From Plectonema cf. radiosum LEGE 06105 (GTDB taxonomy: Bacteria; Cyanobacteriota; Cyanobacteriia; Cyanobacteriales; Nostocaceae): a stretch of DNA of 64,000 nt. Each line of letters opens with the position of its first letter. Position 1 is the stretch's first letter. The stretch is taken from assembly GCF_015207665.1 (NCBI RefSeq), contig NZ_JADEWL010000021.1, positions 1 through 64,000 of the forward strand. The letters run 5' to 3'. The translations under genes were made by a program, and so were the position numbers. This document shows, one piece after another, positions 30,301-38,255 of the stretch. Under the pieces are notes generated by a model, which was not told where the DNA came from, made no database searches, and saw only the letters and a program-made list of their open reading frames with translations.

Positions 30301-32005
30301 AATTTCGCTCAAAATAAACTCCAACTTTCGACTCTGGTTTTACACCCAATGTTTGCAAATAATGAGCTAATTGATTTGCACGCTTATTTAATTCCCTATA
30401 AGTCAAATGACAATCATCATGAACAAGGGCAATAGCATCAGGGGTTTTTTCTACCTGAAGAGCAAATAACTCATGAATACATAAATCCTCATACTCGCGC
30501 TGTGTCTGATTCCATTCCCACAATATTTGTTTTGATTCCGCTTCACTCAACAGTGGTAAATTACCAATATGACAATCGGGATTATCAACTATTCCCCCTA
30601 ACAAAACCCGAAAATGTTCTACAAGACGGACAATGGTTTCCTCGTCAAATAAATCGCTGCTATATTCAACCTGTCCACAAATACCTTTTTCTGTATCTTG
30701 TAAATTCAAACGCAATTCGTACTTGACAAATTCTTGCTTGTATGCATCTCGTTCTACCGTCAAATTATTTAATTGTAAAGGTTTGACACTCGCTAATTGT
30801 AAATCAAACTTCACCTGAAACAACGGCATCATTTGACTGATATCGCGGTTAGGATTGAGAATTTCCACCAACTTTTCAAATGGTAAATCCTTGTGAGCAA
30901 AAGCTCCTAAAACAACTTCCCGCACTCGCTGCAATAATTCGCGAAATGTCGGATTACCAGAAACATCAGTTCGTAACACCAAAGTATTTACTAATAAACC
31001 AATTAAAGGTTCAATTTCAGTGCGATCGCGATTTGCAATATCGGTTCCAACAACAATATCATCTTGATGGGTGTAGCGATGCAGCAACACTTGAAAAGCA
31101 GATAACAGCATCGTAAACAACGTCACTCCGGATTTTGCACTCAAATTCCGCAGCTTTTCTGATAATCTTTGAGAAAGACTTAGAGGATAATGTGCGCCTT
31201 TATAACTTGGAACTGGTAATCTTTTTCTATCAGTAGGTAATTCTAATACCGAAAGATTATTTAATTTTTCTTTCCAATAATTAGTTTGGTTTTCTAAAAC
31301 CTCACCCTGTAACCATTGACGCTGCCAAATTGCGAAATCACCATATTGAATCGGTAATTCATTTAGCGGGTTTTTCGTTGCATCTCCTCCGGAGATAGTT
31401 TTGCGATCGCAAAAAGCATTATAAATACTTGATAGCTCCCGTAAAAACACCCCTATTGACCAACGGTCGGATATGATGTGATGAGTTGTAATTAATAGGA
31501 TATGTTCAAACTCGCTTAATTTAATTAAACTTAATCGTAATAAAGGTTTAGTCAAATCAAAAGGAGATTCATAAGCATCTCGCACCAACTTTCTGACAAT
31601 ATCTTCCCTTGATAATAAACCTTGTAAATCCACCACAGGTAAACTCAGTTCTTCGGGTACAGCAATCTTTTGAACTGGTTCTTTTTGGGAATTACTTATA
31701 AACGTAGTGCGAAGAATTTCATGTCTTCTTATTATTTCATTTAGCGATTTTTCTAAAACTCCTACATTTAATTTCCCCTTAAGCTTAAGAGCGCTAGGCA
31801 CATTATAAGTACTGCTTTCGGGTTCAAGTTGCTGAATAAACCACAAACGTTGTTGAGCAAAAGACAACGGTAATTCATCCCCAGATTCTCGTGGATAAAT
31901 TTGATTATTATCAGGAATTACTATCCCTCTTTCTTTAAGACGACGTTTGAATAGTTTACGTTGTTCGGGAGTTAGTTTTGTAAGTTGTTCGTAAATATTA
32001 TCCAT
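24338..32005 (-). CDS. NRPS, two modules: C-A(Ala)-PCP-Cy-A(Cys)-Ox-PCP
   Basis: This is a 2555-residue synthetase that should install alanine and then a thiazole. A basic N-terminal docking helix (LTPEQRKLFKRRLKE) precedes C (HHIISDRWS near 177). The first A domain (SGSTGKPKG near 692; FDLSVFELF, NTVPSA, NLAGEAL, YGPSEDTIY) reads DLFNNALIYK, Ala-like. The PCP serine is near 1125. The next domain is a heterocyclisation domain: the HHxxxDG motif is replaced by FDVLMGDAWS near 1320 (D-x4-D). The second A domain (SGSTGLPKG near 1807; FDLSVYDIFG, WNSVPAL, LMSGDW, LGGATEASIW) reads DLYNLSLIWK, the Cys code. Between its late motifs, at residues about 2185-2360, sits an FMN oxidase of the SagB/McbC type (RRQSYRQFL, YRYGSAGSLYPVQAY), expected to oxidise thiazoline to thiazole. 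The last PCP serine is near 2473. The acidic tail (ISEEDVDALLKQMMEE) suits docking to the next synthetase. Confidence 0.94.
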   Translation of the reverse strand: MDNIYEQLTKLTPEQRKLFKRRLKERGIVIPDNNQIYPRESGDELPLSFAQQRLWFIQQLEPESSTYNVPSALKLKGKLNVGVLEKSLNEIIRRHEILRTTFISNSQKEPVQKIAVPEELSLPVVDLQGLLSREDIVRKLVRDAYESPFDLTKPLLRLSLIKLSEFEHILLITTHHIISDRWSIGVFLRELSSIYNAFCDRKTISGGDATKNPLNELPIQYGDFAIWQRQWLQGEVLENQTNYWKEKLNNLSVLELPTDRKRLPVPSYKGAHYPLSLSQRLSEKLRNLSAKSGVTLFTMLLSAFQVLLHRYTHQDDIVVGTDIANRDRTEIEPLIGLLVNTLVLRTDVSGNPTFRELLQRVREVVLGAFAHKDLPFEKLVEILNPNRDISQMMPLFQVKFDLQLASVKPLQLNNLTVERDAYKQEFVKYELRLNLQDTEKGICGQVEYSSDLFDEETIVRLVEHFRVLLGGIVDNPDCHIGNLPLLSEAESKQILWEWNQTQREYEDLCIHELFALQVEKTPDAIALVHDDCHLTYRELNKRANQLAHYLQTLGVKPESKVGVYFERNLELVIGILAILKAGAAYVPLDPTYPEARTAYIIEDAQIEILLTETSPPAPLLGKERGAGGRLVSPHDREKGVEESFSPLLDKERGAGGGVRLFNDWEKIAQHSTDNPKSQVTADNLAYLIYTSGSTGKPKGVAIAHRSTVTLLHWAREVFNDQVIAGMLASTSICFDLSVFELFVPLSWGGKIILVENVLDLVDLPGAWGITTINTVPSAISQLSRVNAIPNSVNTINLAGEALQWSLVQQLEKHPYIQQIFNLYGPSEDTIYSTYALVGGRGKGVGRQGEKELITNYQLPITNYQSPPIGFPIANTQAYILDSYLQPVPVGVIGELYLGGAGLARGYFNKPDLTAQRFIPNRFNSFFTEDDELINRRDAESAEEEGREKKIPNSQLPISRLYKTGDLVRYLADGNIEYIGRLDSQVKIRGYRIEIGEVEAALSQYPQVQESAVNVREEGENKLLVAYVVFKDDLEISISQVRNFLSERLPVYMIPAAFVELDELPRLPNGKINRRKLPLPDTIRRELKTTFIQPQTEIEKAIAKIWQDELKVEQVGLHDNFFELGGHSLLGIKIIAEINQCLQVDIPLRSLFLNPTVAGLVEQVENNSVIPNFQSLPKLVPDLTQRYEPFPLTDIQQAYWIGRNKAFELGNVSTHGYREIETVGLSVQQVEVALQQLINRHDMLRVIVESDGKQRILPQVPPYKIKTLNLCASSVEEVDKELTNLRDKLSHQVLSTEEYPLFDIQAVLLSDDRVRFLISFDVLMGDAWSLQILAQELVLLIQQSNKFPPLEISFRDYVLAENEFRNSDKYQQSWNYWLSRLTTLPPAPQLPLQKNPNAIKQPRFIRRTHTLKPELWGKIKQLATQNNITPSGLLLAAFAEILTLWSNNPQFTLNLTLFNRLPLHPQVNQLIGDFTSSTLLAIDNSGKDIFATRAKRIQEQLWSDLDHRYVSGVEVLRRLARTKGRMTGALMPVVFTSTLTQDNSEKSSRNRNWDGEVVYSVSQTSQVYLDHQVSEINGALVYNWDTIDELFPSGMLDDMFTTYSRFLESLANQAAWQNTTRQLLPSTQLEIFNRVNATQANLINTQPLLHELFFDRVALNPDKQAIITSNVCFSYQELRDRTLYLTTQLQELGLQNQLIAVVMSKGWEQVVAVLGILTAGAAYVPIDPELPRERRSQILQQAQIEYVVIQPWLDNSDYWEDGITRIVVENSMKNLTPSFRTPLSLVRRGDGGEVTLESSQLAYIIYTSGSTGLPKGVMINHQGAVNTILDINQRFGITQQDCVLALSSLSFDLSVYDIFGTLAAGATIVIPDADLAKDSAHWTNLIQEYHVTIWNSVPALMQLLVEHLESVEQKTNSLRLVLMSGDWIPLNLPQRIWNQLTNAEIISLGGATEASIWSIAYPIKEINPSWKSIPYGYPLTNQQFYVLNEAMEPCPIWVTGQLYISGIGLAKGYLNQPQLTAEKFIPNPFVEETSPRPDGHPSPYQGEGKGTSPRPDGHPSPYQGEGKGVRLYKTGDLGRYLPDGSIEFLGREDFQVKVNGYRIELGEIETVLLKNPLIQEAVVTAVGNFDNQLDNKQLVAYIVPNPVEKIDFKLQQLGIRKDEGEKQIELPQLERDENINQAYLRRQSYRQFLQQPINLNQFSQWIGSLAQMQLKDFPLPKYRYGSAGSLYPVQAYLYVKNNRIAGLEPGIYYYHPAKHNLTLLHQESVIDNQVYSGNQAIFEESGFSLFLIAELAAITPVYGDKAKDFCLLEAGYISQLLMETAPDFKIGLCPIGVLEFERIREWFNLEPSQILLHSFVGGKIEQTWTQQWMSSETPQQSMSISERLRQYLQQKLPDYMVPSHYMLLDTLPLTSNGKIDRRALPKPQLHGQIDVEYVAAKTELEKAIAQIWRNALKLEQIGIHDNFFELGGNSLSATQVITQMRQILQVEITIRHFFEAPTIAEQAQVIEQQPKQISCVETIKKVERNNNQEILENLEEISEEDVDALLKQMMEE
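25797..25913. repeat. CCTCACCCC palindromic repeat, double, reverse orientation
   Basis: Two tandem units lie in frame just before YKTGD of the Cys-activating A domain. They encode TSPRPDGHPSPYQGEGKG twice. Confidence 0.9.
26627..26689. repeat. CCTCACCCC palindromic repeat in the Cys A domain
   Basis: A single unit lies in frame between the early A-domain motifs and YTSGSTG, encoding TPSLRTPLSLVRRGDGGE. This is a third reading frame of the same element family. Confidence 0.88.
30027..30170. repeat. CCTCACCCC palindromic repeat, triple, in the Ala A domain
   Basis: Three hairpin units lie in frame after EILLTE. They encode TSPPAPLLGKERGAGG and SPLLDKERGAGGG and include one degenerate unit. 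Confidence 0.88.
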
Positions 32006-32124
32006 TGCTTAACACCATTTTTAATATATTTGCAACCCAGAGGCACGCAAAGGAAACCGCAAAGAAACGCAAAGTCTTTAAACCCTCCTCCGCGCATACC
32101 TCAGCGTACCTCTGCGTTTAAATC

Positions 32125-35100
32125 TCATTCCTCCAACTCCTTCGCAATCTCTTCAGCCGATAAACCTTGAATTTCAGCCAAAACATCAGCCATTTGAGCT
32201 AAATCATCCTCTTTCGGCTGCTCTCGCCCTATCATCCCCGCAATCTTACCCACCGTCGGTGCTTCAAACAAAACACTCCGCATTTCTAACTCAACCTGAA
32301 ACATTTCTCTAAGTCTTGCTATTGCTTGTACCGCTAACAATGAATGTCCCCCCAACTCAAAGAAACTGTCATTTACCCCGACTTTATCTATCCCTAATAA
32401 ATCTTGCCATATTTGAGCTATTGCTTGCTCAATATCATTCCTGGGTGCTACATATTCATTAGTTAAATTTGGTCTTGTATGACTAGAATTATTCCCAATG
32501 GTAGATGCTTCATTTAATGGTTGTACCCTTACCCACTGCTCGATTCTTGCATCTAACTCTCCCTTACTCACCACAACTTGAGGAACACCCATCTTTAAAA
32601 TACTTTGAGTTGCTTCCCACACTTCACGGGGAGTCAGAGCAAATTGAGCCATATTGGAACTAAATTCACGATGTTGATTTAATTCAAAATCACAAGCATC
32701 CCAATTAACGCTAAACCAAGGAGTTGATTCCTCAAGATTATTACTTAATTGCTGATGAGCAAAAGCATCGACAAAATAATTTGCAGCACTATAAGCTCCT
32801 AAACCCAATCCACCAACAACAGTAGATAAAGAAGATTGCAAAATACAAAAATCCAACTTTCTTGACTGCAAAACCTTCGCTAAAACCTGTAAACCATAAA
32901 CTTTATAACGGAAATTATACTCGCAATGATTCCCAGTCAATTCTCCAATTGTTGCAGTCGAATGCTCGTTACTCATCGGAGTGGAATAAAATACCCCATT
33001 AATTTCTCCAAACTCTGCTTCAGCTTGAGAAACAGCATCCTCCATTTGCGACTCTGATGTTATATCCGCTTCCACAAACAAATATTCCCACTCCCAACTT
33101 GGTTTCTCATCCCCAATCAAAACCAACCTTGCTCGCATCGTGTTAACTAAATACTCAGCAAAAACCCTACCCAATCCCCCAACCAAATCCCCAACAATTA
33201 AATAACTCCCCACCTCACGCAACACAATCTCCGTACTTCTTCCCTCAGCGCCCTCAGCGCCTCTGCGGTTATTTAACTCCGTAAACACCTTTCTCCAACG
33301 ATACCTTCCCCGATAAGCAACAGTAAAATCTCTAACTTCACCCACCATCTCAATTAACAGCTGCTTAATTAACCTTTCCTTTTGCTCGCAAATCTTCACA
33401 TCAATATTACAGCAAGCAATATTAGGATATTCTTGTCCAATCACCTTACTCAAACCCACTATAGGAGATTGAACCGGATTTAACTCCTCTTCCCCAACAA
33501 CGTCATATAAACAATTAGTAATAATCTTGATATAAATCGAATTACTAATCTTCTGTTGAGAAATTGCCTTAGTTAAATACAGTAAACTATAAAATCCTAA
33601 CTTTTGAGCATCTGCAAAGCTCGTACTAACATCATCTAGATTCCATAGATGAATCACCCGCTCAACATTTAATTCCCGTAATTCCAAATCTTCCAATAAC
33701 TCAACATAATCTTCCTGACATTCGGGATTAATGCTAAATTGTCGATAACCCACTTGGTCAAACTTATCACCAACGGCAACAGTAATTACATCATGTCCGG
33801 CATTTGCCAATTGCTGAGCAATTTCGCTACCAATACCAGCAGCATCAACAAAAATTAACCATACATATTTATATGAAGCAAGTTTCTCCCTAGTTACAAA
33901 CTCAACTCGATCGCGTTCCCAAGAAGATACATAAAACCAATCTCCATCATGATTAATTTTGACTCCACCTTTTATACTTCCTCTACCACTTCTTTCCTCA
34001 GCGCCCTCTGTGCCTCTGCGGTTTTTTAATCTATAATCTTCTACACCAAACAAACTACTTACTTCCCTAGCACCATCTATCCAGTAACGCTTTCTCTCAA
34101 AAGGATAAGTTGGTAAAGGTACTCGATAACGCTTCTGTTGCTGATAAAAACCACTCCAGTCAATCTTTAACCCATTTAACCACAGTTGTCCCAATGTATT
34201 TAAAATAAAATCAACATCGGATTTATCTTCTTTGGGATGTCTGACACTTGTTAAAACCAGTTCCCCTTGTCCCTTCGCAAAAGTACTCAACGTTCTTCCC
34301 GCACCAACTTCTAGTAAAATGCGATGGGAATCTTTTGTTAACTCTGTAACACCAGCAGCAAACTGTACCGTTTCTCGTAAATGCTTCACCCAATAAGCTT
34401 TATCCGTTGCTTCTGTTGCAGTAATCCAAGTACCAGTAACGTTAGATATAAAGGGAATCGAAGGAGGATTTAGTTTAATAGACTCCAACACCTGCATAAA
34501 CGGTTTTTCAGCACCCGACATCATTGGTGAATGAAATGCATGGGATGTATGTAAAAGCCGACAAGCTATATTTGACGCTTCTAAACGTTTCTCTAAATTA
34601 GCGATCGCCTCACATTTTCCCGACACTACACATAATAATGGTGAATTAATCGCAGCTAAAGTAATTTCATCGTTTAACCAAGATTGAATATCATTAGCAG
34701 ATAAAAATACCGAAAGCATAGCACCAGTTGGCTGTTGCTGCATTAACTTTCCTCGTACAGCAACCACTTTTAAAGCATCTTCTAAAGAAAATACCCCAGC
34801 CAAACAAGCTGCTACATATTCCCCAATACTATGTCCAATACTCACTTCTGGAGTAATTCCCCATGACATCCATAACTTAGCTAAAGCATATTCGATGATG
34901 AATATTGCAGGTTGTGCGATCGCAGTTTGGTTAAGGGGAGAAGGGGTAGAGTTTTCACTTCCTATTCCCTTTTCACTAGGATAAATAAGAGTTTGTAAAT
35001 CAAAACCGAGATGGGGTTTTAGCAAAGTACAGCAATTATCTACTGTTTCTTGGAATACTGGTTGTGTTTCATATAGTTCCCGTCCCATGTTAACGTATTG

Positions 35101-36855
35101 ACTGCCTTGTCCGGAAAACATGAAAGCGACACTTCGAGTTGTTGGGGTGTGAGTGTGGGTGAAAACTTCCGGAGAATCTGGTGATTTTAGTAATAGAATA
35201 GCGGATTCGATGTTTTGACAAACCAAGAAGCGACGATGTTCAAATTCTTGTCTACCAACTTTCAAAGTATAGGCAACATCCGCTAAGTTTAAATCGGGAT
35301 GTGCTTCTAAATATCTGGCTAAATTTGCTGTAGCTGTTAAGACTGCCGATTCTGTTTTGGCAGAAATTAATAACAGTTCCCACGATTTAACCTCACCCCC
35401 TTCCCCTCTCCTTGTTAAGGAGAGGGGTGTCCCATCTGACACGCCTCTTTCTCCTCTTGTTGAGAGGGGTGTCCCATCTGACACGCCTCTTTCCCCTCTC
35501 CTTAATAAGGAGAGGGGTGTCCGTAAGGACGGGGTGAGGTTTTCTTCCAATACCAGATGAGCATTTGTTCCTCCAATTCCAAAGGAACTCACACCAGCAC
35601 GACGAGGTAATTTATCGGTTTCCCATGGTGATAAACTCGTATTGACGTAAAAAGGACTAGCATTAAAATCAATTTGTGGATTCGGTTGCTCAAAATGCAA
35701 ACTAGGAGGAATTTGTTTGTATTTGAGTGCCAAAACAGCTTTGATTAAACTAGCAATTCCCGCAGCAGTATCTAAATGTCCGATATTGGTTTTCAGTGAA
35801 CCGATACCGCAAGCTTTTTGTCTTCCCCTTACTCCCTCCGCTCCCTCTGCTCCCTTTTGACTTCCAAATACTTGAGTTAATGCTGCAATTTCAATTGGAT
35901 CTCCCAATGCAGTACCAGTACCGTGAGCCTCTATATAACTTATACTCGATGGTTCTACGGACGCTATTAACTGTGCAGCACGAATTACTTTTGCTTGAGC
36001 ATCAATACTCGGAGATGTATAACTAACTTTAAAAGCACCATCATTATTAATCGCACTTCCTTTAATTATCGCATCAATACAGTCTCCATCATTTAAAGCA
36101 TCTTCCAATCTTTTGAGAACAACAATTCCGACTCCACTTCCCGAAACTGTTCCTTTTGCATCAGCATCGAAAGCACGGCAATGTCCATCAGGTGAATAAA
36201 TACCACCTTCTTGATATAAATACCCTACCTGCTTAGAAATTGCTACCCCACCCGCCAAAGCCATGTCGCACTCGCCGCTTAATAAACTTTGACAGGCTAT
36301 ATGAACTGCAACTAAGGATGTCGAACAAGCCGTTTGTACGTCAACACTTGGTCCTTCTAAATTCAGTTTATAGGATACTCGCGTTGTTAAAAAATCCTTG
36401 TCGCTGGCTAAAAATAACTGATAGTTACTAACAGAATTACGAATATTTGGATTTGTATAGAGATTAAACAAATACCCATTCATTCCCGCACCACCGTAAA
36501 CCCCTATCAAACCTTGATAAGTTTGGGGATTGTATCCTGCGGTTTCTATTGCTTCCACAGCACATTCTAAAAATAAACGCTGTTGTGGATCTAAAATTTC
36601 TGCTTCCCTGGGACTAAAACCAAAAAAATCTGCATCGAATAGTTCAACATCTTCGAGTACCGCTCCTGCTTTTACATACTGGGGATGCTCTAAAGATGAT
36701 TTATCTACACCTTGAGAAAGCAAATATTCATCCGTCAAAGGACGAATTGATTCCACCCCATTCTGAATATTTTGCCAAAACTCATCGATATTCTTAGCAC
36801 CTGGAAACCTACCAGCCATACCGATAATCGCAATTTCTAATCCATTCGTAGTCAT
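32125..36855 (-). CDS. Type I polyketide synthase: KS-AT-KR-ACP
   Basis: This 1576-residue module opens directly with a ketosynthase (EIAIIGMAGRFPGA; active site DVQTACSTS with the cysteine near 177; EAHGTGT; NIGHLD). The acyltransferase has GQGSQ, GHSIGE (serine near 675) and HAFHSPMM, the last being typical of malonyl-CoA selection. The ketoreductase has GGLG and the SS...Y..AN active site near 1352. There is no dehydratase or enoylreductase, so the extender unit should remain beta-hydroxylated. The carrier domain has FFELGGHSLLA near 1503, and the acidic C-terminal helix (LSAEEIAKELEE) fits the basic N-terminus of the next synthetase 119 bp downstream. It is the first biosynthetic gene. 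No loading module or fatty-acyl ligase is visible, so the starter acyl group must come from elsewhere. Repeat inserts at 33240-33270, 33990-34025, 35389-35541 and about 35830 are all in frame. Confidence 0.93.
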   Translation of the reverse strand: MTTNGLEIAIIGMAGRFPGAKNIDEFWQNIQNGVESIRPLTDEYLLSQGVDKSSLEHPQYVKAGAVLEDVELFDADFFGFSPREAEILDPQQRLFLECAVEAIETAGYNPQTYQGLIGVYGGAGMNGYLFNLYTNPNIRNSVSNYQLFLASDKDFLTTRVSYKLNLEGPSVDVQTACSTSLVAVHIACQSLLSGECDMALAGGVAISKQVGYLYQEGGIYSPDGHCRAFDADAKGTVSGSGVGIVVLKRLEDALNDGDCIDAIIKGSAINNDGAFKVSYTSPSIDAQAKVIRAAQLIASVEPSSISYIEAHGTGTALGDPIEIAALTQVFGSQKGAEGAEGVRGRQKACGIGSLKTNIGHLDTAAGIASLIKAVLALKYKQIPPSLHFEQPNPQIDFNASPFYVNTSLSPWETDKLPRRAGVSSFGIGGTNAHLVLEENLTPSLRTPLSLLRRGERGVSDGTPLSTRGERGVSDGTPLSLTRRGEGGEVKSWELLLISAKTESAVLTATANLARYLEAHPDLNLADVAYTLKVGRQEFEHRRFLVCQNIESAILLLKSPDSPEVFTHTHTPTTRSVAFMFSGQGSQYVNMGRELYETQPVFQETVDNCCTLLKPHLGFDLQTLIYPSEKGIGSENSTPSPLNQTAIAQPAIFIIEYALAKLWMSWGITPEVSIGHSIGEYVAACLAGVFSLEDALKVVAVRGKLMQQQPTGAMLSVFLSANDIQSWLNDEITLAAINSPLLCVVSGKCEAIANLEKRLEASNIACRLLHTSHAFHSPMMSGAEKPFMQVLESIKLNPPSIPFISNVTGTWITATEATDKAYWVKHLRETVQFAAGVTELTKDSHRILLEVGAGRTLSTFAKGQGELVLTSVRHPKEDKSDVDFILNTLGQLWLNGLKIDWSGFYQQQKRYRVPLPTYPFERKRYWIDGAREVSSLFGVEDYRLKNRRGTEGAEERSGRGSIKGGVKINHDGDWFYVSSWERDRVEFVTREKLASYKYVWLIFVDAAGIGSEIAQQLANAGHDVITVAVGDKFDQVGYRQFSINPECQEDYVELLEDLELRELNVERVIHLWNLDDVSTSFADAQKLGFYSLLYLTKAISQQKISNSIYIKIITNCLYDVVGEEELNPVQSPIVGLSKVIGQEYPNIACCNIDVKICEQKERLIKQLLIEMVGEVRDFTVAYRGRYRWRKVFTELNNRRGAEGAEGRSTEIVLREVGSYLIVGDLVGGLGRVFAEYLVNTMRARLVLIGDEKPSWEWEYLFVEADITSESQMEDAVSQAEAEFGEINGVFYSTPMSNEHSTATIGELTGNHCEYNFRYKVYGLQVLAKVLQSRKLDFCILQSSLSTVVGGLGLGAYSAANYFVDAFAHQQLSNNLEESTPWFSVNWDACDFELNQHREFSSNMAQFALTPREVWEATQSILKMGVPQVVVSKGELDARIEQWVRVQPLNEASTIGNNSSHTRPNLTNEYVAPRNDIEQAIAQIWQDLLGIDKVGVNDSFFELGGHSLLAVQAIARLREMFQVELEMRSVLFEAPTVGKIAGMIGREQPKEDDLAQMADVLAEIQGLSAEEIAKELEE
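35389..35541. repeat. CCTCACCCC palindromic repeat array in PKS linker DNA
   Basis: Three units form an in-frame insert in the linker between the ketosynthase and acyltransferase. They encode repeated RRGERGVSDGTPLS. Confidence 0.9.
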
Positions 36856-37238
36856 TTAAATTTTAGATTTTAGATTTTAGATTTTGGATTTTAAATTTTA
36901 GATTATGTCCTACGGACACAGTAATTAGATGATTATTTTTTCTAAAAATTAAGAAGTGGCTTGTAAACTTTAGTTTTTAAACACAATGGGCTTCGATTCG
37001 TTTCTATTCGTAACTTCTACTTTTTTGAGAACTATTTTTAATCTATTGATAATTTTTTTTTACATTTGACTATTATTGCACAATCATGAGCAATAAATAC
37101 GTATTTTTGATTACTTATTTTCAATATATGAATTTTTTATGTTGTTTAAATATTTACGTGCTTTTCGTATATTTTGTGACTTTTACAATACTTAGCTTTG
37201 ACCTTTGAGCTTAAACCTTTAACCTGTTCCTTCTCATA
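36856..37238. promoter_or_regulatory. AT-rich leader region of the PKS/NRPS cluster
   Basis: No gene is visible in these 383 bp. TTTTAGA-like short tandem repeats run from about 36858 to 36905 next to the PKS start, followed by strongly AT-rich DNA. It is the natural place for the cluster promoter, but I cannot identify a specific -35/-10 pair. Confidence 0.35.
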
Positions 37239-38255
37239 TCATAATTTAACCGATGCAAAATCCAAACCAGATGCTGAAATTGCTTGCTGACACTTTTGAA
37301 CCGACATATCACCCGCAATCGCTTTGCGATTTAACTTATTCGCGATCGCAATCATTTGTGAATATGGTAGCCAAGGAAAGACAATTGTGTCCCCTGGTTG
37401 AGAAAACATATTAATTAATTGCTCTAAATTATCTTGCTGCAACGCTGATTCTTGTAAAACAATCAAAGTTCCGGCTACATCAATTAACCAATCGTGATCC
37501 CAATTACTAGAAGTCGCAGCCACAGCTAAGGTGATGTCAGGGATATGAGAATGGAACTGGGATGAAGCCGTATCTCCACAAAAAACCAGATGTTGTCCTT
37601 CCAATACATACCAACCGGCTTCAACTTTCGTATCGGAAGCGAAATTTGGTTGTTTTGATTGTGCTTGGGAAACTTCTACTGATTCAACCTCTACTACTTC
37701 TTGAGGAACTAATCGAATAATTTCAGGTATAGAAGCAGAAGAAATAGATAGCTTTGTTTCGTTAACGGGCGTATAATCTTTGTGCTCAGTTTGAAGGGTA
37801 GATTTGTGTTTTTTCTGCTCGATGTGCGATCGCAATTCTTTATGAGTAATTTTTTCTCCTTCTTTGGCTTTGAGTAAATACTCTTCCCGTACATTTTGAG
37901 GTGTAGATGGTGCAGCTAAAAGGTAAAGTGCAGAAGTCGCAATGTCAATTTGTGCAAGATTTGCACGTTCCCCAAAAGTCTCATAAACATTGATAAAGTT
38001 GTATGCTGTACGTCTACTCCAACCAAATTCCGCTTTTAACCAAGCATCGAATTGACCATGCTTCAATTGAGCGCGTACATCCGCTAAACGCTGACCGATT
38101 TCCCAAATATCTTGAGCCGAACGTTGTAAACGCTCTTGGATTTCACCAGTTCTTTGCATGACTAGGATACGCTGCTCTGGGGTCAACGCTTCATAATCAA
38201 ATATAGAAGTAGCGATTTGCTTCGTTTTTTCCAATTTGCTCACAACTAGCTCCAA
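37239..38255 (-). CDS. DUF3102 protein with decayed DNA methyltransferase-like tail
   Basis: In this 338-residue protein, residues about 20-140 are the DUF3102 helical domain (IWEIGQRLADVRAQLKHGQF, FGWSRRTAYNFINVYETF), common on cyanobacterial plasmids and mobile DNA and probably DNA-binding. The C-terminal third (GQHLVFCGDTAS, then MFSQPGDTIVFPWLPYSQMI and RKAIAGDMSVQKCQQAI) follows the layout of an N4/N6 DNA methyltransferase near its AdoMet-binding end. The usual catalytic DPPY and FxGxG motifs are not visible, so that domain has probably lost activity. It is upstream of the PKS on the same strand, 383 bp away. A regulatory role in the cluster is possible but unproven. Confidence 0.7.
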   Translation of the reverse strand: MELVVSKLEKTKQIATSIFDYEALTPEQRILVMQRTGEIQERLQRSAQDIWEIGQRLADVRAQLKHGQFDAWLKAEFGWSRRTAYNFINVYETFGERANLAQIDIATSALYLLAAPSTPQNVREEYLLKAKEGEKITHKELRSHIEQKKHKSTLQTEHKDYTPVNETKLSISSASIPEIIRLVPQEVVEVESVEVSQAQSKQPNFASDTKVEAGWYVLEGQHLVFCGDTASSQFHSHIPDITLAVAATSSNWDHDWLIDVAGTLIVLQESALQQDNLEQLINMFSQPGDTIVFPWLPYSQMIAIANKLNRKAIAGDMSVQKCQQAISASGLDFASVKL

